This document shows, one piece after another, positions 8,531 to 15,340 of a DNA stretch of 33,959 bases. The first letter of the stretch is position 1, and each line of letters opens with the position of its first letter. The translations under genes were made by a program, and so were the position numbers. Source of the stretch: Chitinophagaceae bacterium (lineage in GTDB: Bacteria > Bacteroidota > Bacteroidia > Chitinophagales > Chitinophagaceae); the NCBI GenBank assembly GCA_027486835.1, contig JAIXOJ010000218.1:1-33959 (forward strand). Direction: 5' to 3'. The notes beneath the pieces are model-generated. The model was given only the letters and a program-made list of their open reading frames with translations. It had not been told where the DNA came from and searched no databases.

Positions 8531-10213
8531 ATGCGTTCCATAGCTCATTTTAAAGCAATCATTTCCTTCTTTCTACTTCTCCTTGTTGCACAAGTAACAA
8601 TTGCGCAAACATGGCGAAGTGCATTGTATCCCGAGGATTGGAAACCAGGGTTTACAGATACAGCGGGTAGGTTTTTGCACGACTTTTCTTATGCGGGTTA
8701 TCATAGTGGATTGGTTGCATTACCCAATATATCTAAGCATATCATTGACATAACCAAGCCGCCTTATGAAGCGGATAATACTGGCAAGACAGATGTTACC
8801 AACCAAATTCAACAGGCCATCGATGATGCAAGTAAAAAAGGTGGCGGCGTTATTTTTTTCCCTGCGGGAGAATACATGGTCTCTGTGCCTATTGATAAAA
8901 AGTTTGCTATTAGAATTTCCACCAACAACATTGTTTTAAGAGGTGCCGGTTCAGATAAAAGTTTCATCAAAAATGTAACTACCAATATCCGTTCTAAGGT
9001 TTGTATCAGTTTTGAACCTAATGGTGGTGAATGGATAAAACCATTAGAAAAAGCCGTTCCACTTGCATCAGACGTTTCACTGCCAACCCAACAATTAAGC
9101 GTTACTAATGCCGCTTCATTTAAAAAAGGTGATGTAGTTGTTGTAATGACAGATTGCACAGATGAGTTCATTCAAGAACATAAATCAGCAGGTCAATGGA
9201 GTAGTAAAATTCGTGGCGTTCGGTTTTGTAGGTCTATCACAGGTGTCAATTCAAAGAACAATACCATTGAAATAGATGTGCCTACTCGATATTTTCTAAA
9301 GCAAAGGGATAATGCAAGGGTTTTTAAAATTGGTCAGCAATTAGAGGAATGCGGCATAGAAAATTTGTCGATTGGGAATGTACAAAACGAGAAAAGTGAG
9401 TTATGGATCGATGATAATGCTTTTAACACAGCAGGAACTGGTCCTTATGAAGTACATGCTTCGCATTTAATTAGGTTTAAATATGCAATGAATTGTTGGG
9501 TAAAACAAGTAGCTACTTACCGACCTAAAGAAAATAATGATGATTATCACACCCTTTCTAATTGTTTTCTCATTACCGAATCAAGATTTATTACCGTTGA
9601 TTCCTGTAATTTCCAAAAAAGCCAATATGAAGGCGGCGGAGGAAATGGCTATATGTACACCCTCGAAGGAAATGATTGTTTACTAAAAGATTGCTATGCG
9701 GAAGATGGTCGGCACAATTACGATTTCAAAGAAATGAGCAGCAATGGCAATGTGTTGTTCCATTGTAAATCCAAAAAACCGAGGTATGCAACCGATTTTC
9801 ACATGTGGCTTAGTATGGCAAATTTGATTGATGGATTTGTGTCTGATGGAGACTATTTAGATGCCAGTTTCAGACCTTATGGCCCAAAAGATTTGCGCCA
9901 CATGTACACCACAACAGAAACCGTTTTTTGGAATACGAAGGGATTGTCGCCCCATAAGTTTAAATACCTCATTGATTCCAGACAATGGAAATGGGGTTAT
10001 GTAATCGGTACATCGGGTACAACCTATCAAGTAAATACAAAACCTGTGCAAGGCAGCACCAGCAATGGGGGCAATAAATATTATGAAGATCAAACCTTTG
10101 ACACCTCGCCAGAGGATTTTGTAGAAGGGGAGGGCAGGGGCGAAACGTTAATGCCACAGTCGCTGTATTTGGATCAACTAAGCAAAAGAAAACTCAATTT
10201 CAAAAAGAAATAA
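8531..10213 (+). CDS. Secreted pectate-lyase-3-type right-handed beta-helix protein
   Basis: 560 residues. The signal peptide runs to about residue 26 (ATTIAQ-like end, VTIAQT). The segment TGKTDVTNQIQQAIDDASKK followed by GGGVIFFPAGEYMV (about 85-116) is the Pectate_lyase_3/GH28-related entry motif. Repeated beta-helix turns follow (NNIVLRGAGSDKSFI, ECGIENLSIGNV, FITVDSCNFQKSQ, DCLLKDCYAEDGRHNYDF). Members act as lyases or hydrolases on uronate polymers, or as epimerases. No family-specific catalytic set could be assigned. There is no sorting domain, so it probably stays in the periplasm or is released without T9SS. It lies 7 bp after the second propeller and 11 bp before the transporter, in the same likely operon. 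Confidence 0.75.
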   Translation: MRSIAHFKAIISFFLLLLVAQVTIAQTWRSALYPEDWKPGFTDTAGRFLHDFSYAGYHSGLVALPNISKHIIDITKPPYEADNTGKTDVTNQIQQAIDDASKKGGGVIFFPAGEYMVSVPIDKKFAIRISTNNIVLRGAGSDKSFIKNVTTNIRSKVCISFEPNGGEWIKPLEKAVPLASDVSLPTQQLSVTNAASFKKGDVVVVMTDCTDEFIQEHKSAGQWSSKIRGVRFCRSITGVNSKNNTIEIDVPTRYFLKQRDNARVFKIGQQLEECGIENLSIGNVQNEKSELWIDDNAFNTAGTGPYEVHASHLIRFKYAMNCWVKQVATYRPKENNDDYHTLSNCFLITESRFITVDSCNFQKSQYEGGGGNGYMYTLEGNDCLLKDCYAEDGRHNYDFKEMSSNGNVLFHCKSKKPRYATDFHMWLSMANLIDGFVSDGDYLDASFRPYGPKDLRHMYTTTETVFWNTKGLSPHKFKYLIDSRQWKWGYVIGTSGTTYQVNTKPVQGSTSNGGNKYYEDQTFDTSPEDFVEGEGRGETLMPQSLYLDQLSKRKLNFKKK

Positions 10214-10224
10214 ATAAAAAAAGT

Positions 10225-11460
10225 ATGACTAAATCGAATGACGTTTCATTACGTCCCTTATTCAGTATTCCAGTTATTGTAGCAGCCTTAGGCTATTTCG
10301 TGGACATCTACGATTTGTTGTTGTTCGGAATCGTAAGGATACCCAGTTTGAAAGCCATGGGGTTGGATGACAAAGCCATTTCATTGACAGGCTCCAGTAT
10401 TCTCAATTGGCAAATGATTGGATTGTTATTGGGAGGCATTCTTTGGGGCGTTATTGGCGATAAAAAAGGGCGTTTATCGGTGTTGTTTGGGTCAATTCTT
10501 ACTTATTCCTTAGCTAATATTTGTTGTGGGTTTGTGACTAATCCCGAAGTATATATGGTATTGCGGTTCATAGCAGGCATCGGCTTGGCTGGGGAATTGG
10601 GGGCAGGCATCACATTGGTGTCGGAAGTATTGCCCATTCGGCTAAGGGCCATCGGAACTTCCTTAGTCGCAGGCATTGGGCTATTGGGAGCTGTTTTTGC
10701 TTATTTCACAGTAGAATTGTTTGAATGGCGCACTGCTTATTTTATTGGAGGGGGCATGGGCTTGAGTCTTTTGCTGTTGCGATTGGGCGTTTTTGAATCG
10801 GGGGTATTTAAACATACTTCGGAAAAATCAACCATTGAACGCGGCAATTTTTTCGCTTTGTTTACCAATGCCAAACGCTTTTTGAAATATTTAAAATGTA
10901 TTGGACTTGGGGTACCCACTTGGTTTGTGATTGGTATTTTGGCCACTTTCAGCAACGAAATAGGGTTGGCATTGTCCATCCCAACGCCAATAAATCCTGG
11001 ATTATCCATCATGTGGTGTTATATCGGCTTGTCCATCGGCGATCTTTCAAGTGGAGTGATTAGCCATTATTTGCAATCCCGAAAAAAGACGGTTTTATGG
11101 TTCATGCTTTACACATTATTAATAAGCTTGGTCATCCTGTTTGGAGGAATAAAGACCGCGCAATTGTTTTATGCGTTGATGTTGTTTGCAGGAATCGGGA
11201 TAGGCTATTGGGCCATGTTCGTAACCATTGCCGCAGAACAATTTGGCACTAACCTCCGAGCAACGGCTGCCACTACTGTGCCCAATATGGTAAGGGGAAC
11301 TGTGGTGCTAATGACAATGAGTTTCAACGCTTTGAAATTCGATTACACCGTCTTGATTGCAACTACTGTTATAGGAATAGTTTGTTTTTCCGTTGGCATC
11401 AGTGCTGTGTTGACCATTAGCGAAACGCATGGAAAGGATATGGATTTTGTCGAAGAATAA
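10225..11460 (+). CDS. Major facilitator superfamily sugar/organic-acid importer
   Basis: 411 residues, strongly hydrophobic with about 12 membrane segments. The inter-helix motif A GVIGDKKGR lies at about 75-83, and RFIAGIGLAGELGAG with SEVLPIRLRA marks the TM4-TM5 region. Asp27 and Asp30 in TM1 (GYFVDIYD) recall proton-coupled MFS importers of acidic substrates. It is the last gene of the 1176-11460 run, 11 bp after the beta-helix gene. It is the only transporter in the window, so it likely moves a mono- or small oligosaccharide, possibly a uronate or its derivative, from periplasm to cytoplasm (inference). No SusC/SusD is present nearby. Confidence 0.85.
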   Translation: MTKSNDVSLRPLFSIPVIVAALGYFVDIYDLLLFGIVRIPSLKAMGLDDKAISLTGSSILNWQMIGLLLGGILWGVIGDKKGRLSVLFGSILTYSLANICCGFVTNPEVYMVLRFIAGIGLAGELGAGITLVSEVLPIRLRAIGTSLVAGIGLLGAVFAYFTVELFEWRTAYFIGGGMGLSLLLLRLGVFESGVFKHTSEKSTIERGNFFALFTNAKRFLKYLKCIGLGVPTWFVIGILATFSNEIGLALSIPTPINPGLSIMWCYIGLSIGDLSSGVISHYLQSRKKTVLWFMLYTLLISLVILFGGIKTAQLFYALMLFAGIGIGYWAMFVTIAAEQFGTNLRATAATTVPNMVRGTVVLMTMSFNALKFDYTVLIATTVIGIVCFSVGISAVLTISETHGKDMDFVEE

Positions 11461-11486
11461 AATTGTTCGAATTGATTTTATTTCAA

Positions 11487-11631
11487 TTTGGCAAATTCAA
11501 AAATCTATTACAAACCCACGAAATCAACTGTAGGGGCAATCCCTTGTGGTTGCCCTTTCAAGGTAATAGAAATTGGAATCCCTTGTGGTTGCCCTTTCTA
11601 CGTAATCAATATTGCAATCCAATTTGCCAAA
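11487..11631. repeat. MITE-like 145-bp intergenic element with 11-bp inverted ends
   Basis: TTTGGCAAATT at 11487-11497 is the exact reverse complement of AATTTGCCAAA at 11621-11631. Between them are two copies of a hairpin sequence: GGGCAATCCC / GGTTGCCC at 11534-11555 and a truncated copy at about 11577-11598 (AATCCCTTGTGGTTGCCC). GGGCAA..TTGCCC hairpins of this kind recur between genes in many bacterial genomes. No gene is supported here. Confidence 0.55.
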
Positions 11632-11702
11632 GTAGAATTATAGTAATTTCATTATAGTCTAATGATTCTCAATTCACATAGTTTTTCTACAAAAAATAAT
11701 CC

Positions 11703-11843
11703 TTACACAGAGAGCCACAGAGGTTACACAAAGCTTCACGGAGTTTTACTTCTCAGTGTATCTCTGTGCCTTCTCAGTGTATCTCTGTGCCTTCTCAGTG
11801 TATCTCTGTGTAACTCTGTGCCTTCTCAGTGTATCTCTGTGAA
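11703..11843. repeat. 21-bp tandem repeat with an inverted leader
   Basis: Four copies of a 21-bp unit beginning TTCTCAGTGTATCTCTGTG start at 11750, 11771, 11792 and 11823; the last two are separated by ACTCTGTGCC. Upstream, 11704-11742 holds the opposite orientation (ACACAGAG, CCACAGAGGTTACACA), so the block can fold into a large hairpin. Because 21 is a multiple of three, it yields a false repetitive reading frame. It belongs to the CTCTGTG-type intergenic repeats seen in several phyla. Confidence 0.75.
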
Positions 11844-11914
11844 ATTTTTCCTAGTTCTAACCAAAATAGAAATAGGTACTAACGAGAAACTTCAGTCACC
11901 TTTTAAATAATAAT

Positions 11915-13363
11915 ATGAATATGCGATTAATAATGAAGAAATGGGCTTTTTTACTGGTAGGGTGCTTATTGGCACTTACAATGGTGGATGGACAACAGAA
12001 AAATGGGTTTACTAATGCGGCGGACTATGGTTTTTCGCCTGATGCTTCTGGACTTGAAAATGCCAAAGCACTGCAAAAGGCGGTGGATATAGGCGGAACA
12101 GTGGTGGTGAGTGTACCCGGTAGTTATAAAATGGCGACTACTGTATATATTGGTAGTAACACCACCCTTCAATTTGGCAACAACATCTCTTTGAAAAAAG
12201 TAGATGAAAAAGGTGCTTTCACACATGTAATCCTCAATAAAGGCGCATTGACCAAAACCTACGACCAAAATATTGTAATTGACGGACTGCAAATTGTGGT
12301 GAACGGAATGGACAAGCAATACACGGAAATATTCGGGTTAAGGGGGCAGTTGGCATTCTTCTATGTCAAAGACCTCAAGATTACTCGCTTTCGTTGTTTG
12401 GATTTGATGAAGAATCAGTTTTGCATCCAAGTATGCACGTTTGAAGACTTAATTGTGGACGATGTAATCATCAAAGGGCAAAAAGACGGGGTGCATTTAG
12501 GACCAGGAAAACGTTTCAAAATCAGCAATGGCGTGTTCCAAACTTTTGATGATGCGGTGGCTTTAAATGCGCACGATTATGCTTCTTCCAACCCTGAATT
12601 GGGATGGATTGAAAACGGAATTGTAGAAAATTGTCACGACCTAACGGCAGAAAATACCACTGGATATTTCTGTAGGATTTTAGCTGGTGCATGGATTGAT
12701 TGGAAGGCAGGAATGGAAGTGCAACAATCAGATGCAGTGGTATCAAACGGTAGGATTTATAGGGTGCAAGCAAAACCAGATGGTACGATATATAAATCGC
12801 TCAATCCACCCACCCATGAAACAGGCAAAAAAGAAGTGGACGGCATCACTTGGGTGATGGTTCAAAAAGATACCATCCACACCTGTGGCGTAAGAAATGT
12901 AATCTTCAAGAATTTGTTTTTAGAAAAACCCCGCATCGGGCTATCCATTCATTTTGACAACGACAAGTTTAGCCGTTCCTACTATCCCGGAGCGCAAACC
13001 CCCGTTCAGGAGCAGTTGAGTTTTGATAACGTGCGGGTACTCCACAACAAAGCCATTCCTTTTTTAAACATTGGCACCCCAGTGGATGTGGTATCGATAA
13101 CCAACAGCAGCATCCGAAACAATAAAATCAATGTTTACACCAACAAGGCTTTGCAAGACTATTTGAAAACCACCATCAACATATATGGCTGCATATTCAA
13201 TAGCAAAGAACCAATGACCTTGCTTTCCAATAATGTGGACGGCAAAGAAATCTTCTTAAAAACCTTTGGTAATGTGGAATTAAACAAAGGCTTCTCTGCC
13301 AACATCGCAGCAGGCAATGGGAAGATTACGGTTGAGTCGGATTTGACTGGGTTGAAAAAGTAA
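11915..13363 (+). CDS. Secreted GH28-like right-handed beta-helix protein with inserted module
   Basis: 482 residues from ATG 11915. ATG 11933 (MKKWAFLLVGCLLALTMVDG) gives the cleanest signal peptide and may be the true start. The core resembles GH28 polygalacturonases: entry motif AADYGFSPDASG, then GQKDGVHLGPGKRF and FQTFDDAVALNAHD, matching the (N)TDG and DD catalytic runs. The usual GHG motif and RIK end are not found, so the catalytic set is incomplete or altered. Residues about 258-316 look like an inserted small beta module (WKAGMEV..SDAVVSNGRIYRV ... PPTHETG ... DGITWVMV), a pattern also found in phage tail and carbohydrate-active proteins. It stands alone between two repeat islands and probably has its own promoter. 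Confidence 0.7.
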   Translation: MNMRLIMKKWAFLLVGCLLALTMVDGQQKNGFTNAADYGFSPDASGLENAKALQKAVDIGGTVVVSVPGSYKMATTVYIGSNTTLQFGNNISLKKVDEKGAFTHVILNKGALTKTYDQNIVIDGLQIVVNGMDKQYTEIFGLRGQLAFFYVKDLKITRFRCLDLMKNQFCIQVCTFEDLIVDDVIIKGQKDGVHLGPGKRFKISNGVFQTFDDAVALNAHDYASSNPELGWIENGIVENCHDLTAENTTGYFCRILAGAWIDWKAGMEVQQSDAVVSNGRIYRVQAKPDGTIYKSLNPPTHETGKKEVDGITWVMVQKDTIHTCGVRNVIFKNLFLEKPRIGLSIHFDNDKFSRSYYPGAQTPVQEQLSFDNVRVLHNKAIPFLNIGTPVDVVSITNSSIRNNKINVYTNKALQDYLKTTINIYGCIFNSKEPMTLLSNNVDGKEIFLKTFGNVELNKGFSANIAAGNGKITVESDLTGLKK

Positions 13364-13367
13364 GCGT

Positions 13368-13400
13368 AACCTTTTTAGGGTGTTAAACCCATATAGGTTT
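13368..13400. repeat. Intergenic hairpin after the GH28-like gene
   Basis: AACCTTTTTAGGGTGTTAAA followed by CCCATATAGGTTT forms an imperfect hairpin starting 5 bp after the stop. It belongs to the same family as 1036-1069 and 23052-23079, and could end transcription of the preceding gene. Confidence 0.5.
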
Positions 13401-13417
13401 TGTGACTATATAGAGTT

Positions 13418-13674
13418 GTCGGCTTCTCGCAGCTTGATTTGGGTCGGCAAACAGGTTTGTCAGCTTCTCACAGCTTGATTTGCGTTGGCAAACCTGTTTG
13501 TCAGCCTCTCGCAGTCTGATTTGGGTCGGCAGATAGGTTTGTCTGCTTCTCCCAGCTTGATTTGGGTCGGCAAACAGGTTTGTCAGCTTCTCGCAGCCTG
13601 ATTTGGGTTGACAAACCTGTTTGTCAGCTTCTCGCAGCTTGATTTGGGTTGACAAACCTATTTGTCGGCTTCCA
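13418..13674. repeat. 41-bp direct tandem array, six full copies plus a partial
   Basis: Full units start at 13418, 13459, 13500, 13541, 13582 and 13623, with a partial copy from 13664. Each has GTC(A/G)GCTTCTC(G)CAG, then TTGATTTGGGT, then a near-palindrome. The unit end alternates between CAAACAGGTTTG and CAAACCTGTTTG, which are reverse complements of each other, so GACAAAC/GTTTGTC-type arms recur. Units touch with no spacers, so it is not CRISPR. It lies between the GH28-like and pyruvyl-transferase-like genes. Confidence 0.85.
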
Positions 13675-13684
13675 GAGTTACATC

Positions 13685-13717
13685 AACTTCCCGAAAATTT
13701 TAAGCATTCGGGAAGTT
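13685..13717. terminator. Perfect 11-bp stem hairpin upstream of the pyruvyl-transferase-like gene
   Basis: AACTTCCCGAA (13685-13695) and TTCGGGAAGTT (13707-13717) pair perfectly around an 11-nt loop. It may be a terminator, a REP-like element or a leader structure for the gene starting at 13801. No strong T-tract follows, so the type is uncertain. Confidence 0.45.
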
Positions 13718-13800
13718 TGAGAAAAATTATATGCCGTGGAATATAAGAAATTTAAAAAAAGAGATTGTTTACCTATTAAATAATAATAACACAGTTTAGT

Positions 13801-15048
13801 ATGAATAAATGTATCGTAGGGTTTTTGAGTATATGGATGGTTTTTTCACAGGTAGCTGCCCAACAGCCAGCTGCTAAAATACGTCCCGTAATTCTTTTAC
13901 GTTCTTCATGGCAAACCATCAATATTGGTGATATTGGGCATACCCCTGGCGTGATGGCATTGATTGAAAAACAACTCCCCGATGCAGATGTGATATTATG
14001 GGCTACCACTGTTGAAAATGGGGTAAGGGAAATGTTGCAAAAGCGGTTTCCCAAATTGAAAATTCTGTTGTCTTCCGATACGCTTGAATTGAAAAATGCT
14101 TTTAAGCAAAGCAGTTTTCTGCTGCATGGTTCAGGTCCTTGGTTGGTAGCAGACAAAGACATTAAAAAATGGGTGAAAGAAACGGGCAAGCCTTATGGCG
14201 TTTTTGGGATTACCCTGCCAGAAGAAAAAGCCACTCCCGAAGTGGTGGGCTTGTTGACCAATGCCCGATTTGTGTATTTCCGCGATACTGTTTCGTTGGA
14301 TGTTGCGAAAAGCAAGGGCGTTGGCTGCCCAGTGATGCAGTTTGGTCCAGATGGTGCTTTTGCTGTTGACCTGCGCAACGAGCCTGCCGCCGCCAAATTT
14401 TTGAAAGACAATCACCTCGAAGCAGGAAAATTCGTTTGTGTAATCCCCAAATACAGACGAACCCCCAAATGGAAAATCCCATCTGACCATGCCCCATACG
14501 ATTCTGCCATCAATGCCTTGAACGAATCAATGAAAGAGCATGATTTAAAGCCATACAGAGAAGCCATTATTGATTTAGTCCGTATATCAAAAATCAAAGT
14601 ATTGATATGTGCAGAAGATGTTACGCAAGTGGCTTTGGGCAAAGAAATGCTGTATGATCCGCTACCTGCCGATGTTAAAAAACAAGTGGTTTGGCGCAAT
14701 AAATATTGGTTGACCGACGAAGCATTGAGTGTATTTATCAAGTCCGCTGGCTTGTTTGGTTTGGAGCAGCATTCGCCCATTATGTGTATTGGCAATGGCA
14801 TCCCAGCCTTGTTGGGCAGGTATAAAGAACAGACTTCTAAAGGCTATATGTGGTACAATATCGGGCTGAAAGATTGGTTTTTTGATAGCGATGATGAAGT
14901 GGGGATGCAAAAATTATCTGAGACTATTCGTTCCATAGTTAGTAAACCAAAGGAAAGCAAGATAAAAGTCAAATCAGCCCAGCTAATTGTAAAGCAATTG
15001 CAAATTGGAATGATTGCACAACTTAAAAAGGAAATTTCAAAACCATAA
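13801..15048 (+). CDS. Exported polysaccharide-pyruvyl-transferase-family protein
   Basis: 415 residues. A signal peptide (1-21, FSQVAAQ) is followed by a PF04230-like domain: NIGDIGHTPG (about 41-50), FLLHGSGPW (106-114), YFRDTVSLDVAKSKG (159-173), FGPDGAFAVD (181-190) and a late LEQHSPIMCIGNGIPALL run, the counterpart of the R.H..I....G.P motif. Classic members add pyruvate ketals from phosphoenolpyruvate to sugars in the cytoplasm. Here the signal peptide predicts export, where that donor should be absent. In a degradation locus it may instead recognise or remove pyruvate from the substrate (inference), or be a repurposed glycan-binding protein. It follows a repeat island and is probably transcribed separately from upstream genes. 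Confidence 0.75.
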   Translation: MNKCIVGFLSIWMVFSQVAAQQPAAKIRPVILLRSSWQTINIGDIGHTPGVMALIEKQLPDADVILWATTVENGVREMLQKRFPKLKILLSSDTLELKNAFKQSSFLLHGSGPWLVADKDIKKWVKETGKPYGVFGITLPEEKATPEVVGLLTNARFVYFRDTVSLDVAKSKGVGCPVMQFGPDGAFAVDLRNEPAAAKFLKDNHLEAGKFVCVIPKYRRTPKWKIPSDHAPYDSAINALNESMKEHDLKPYREAIIDLVRISKIKVLICAEDVTQVALGKEMLYDPLPADVKKQVVWRNKYWLTDEALSVFIKSAGLFGLEQHSPIMCIGNGIPALLGRYKEQTSKGYMWYNIGLKDWFFDSDDEVGMQKLSETIRSIVSKPKESKIKVKSAQLIVKQLQIGMIAQLKKEISKP

Positions 15049-15053
15049 CTTTT

Positions 15054-15158
15054 ATGAAAGCTAAAATTTTCATATACAGTACTATTTATTTATTCTCAAT
15101 AAACACCATTAAATCGCAAACAAGCCAAAGGAGCATTATACTCTTTTTTCTCTTTTGA
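15054..15158 (+). pseudogene. Orphan signal-peptide stub of a lost exported protein
   Basis: ATG 15054 opens a 34-codon frame, MKAKIFIYSTIYLFSINTIK then SQTSQRS, ending in TGA 15156-15158. It has the charge, hydrophobic core and SQ end of the signal peptides in this locus, but no mature domain follows. It starts 5 bp after the pyruvyl-transferase-like gene. It is best read as the start of an exported gene whose body was deleted. The rest of 15159-15340 shows no gene, RNA or repeat that I recognise. Confidence 0.5.
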
Positions 15159-15340
15159 ATATATTATTCCTTTTTAATTATTAATCCAGTTGCATTTATA
15201 GCTTGGATCTAAAGAAAGAAATCAAACTTCATTCAAAAAATCGTTCTTGCTACTTTTCATGTCGAGCTAAATCCTACTGGCTACTAACGCATAAGATTAA
15301 TCCAACATCCTATTTCTAAACTACTAACTTGAATTCATAA

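Noticed and set aside
11463-11657. A 64-codon frame with repeated NPLWLPF
   Set aside because: It translates the two GGTTGCCC hairpins of the MITE-like element and has no protein family features.
11662-11910. An 82-codon frame with repeated LLSVSLC
   Set aside because: It is produced by the 21-bp tandem repeat, which preserves frame. It is very unlike the neighbouring proteins.
13383-13655. A 90-codon repetitive frame on the - strand across the 41-bp array
   Set aside because: The unit length is not a multiple of three and the frame merely stays open through three phases. It has no domain, and the array itself explains it.
13418-13674. Possible CRISPR array
   Set aside because: The 41-bp units are contiguous with no unique spacers, and no cas genes are near.
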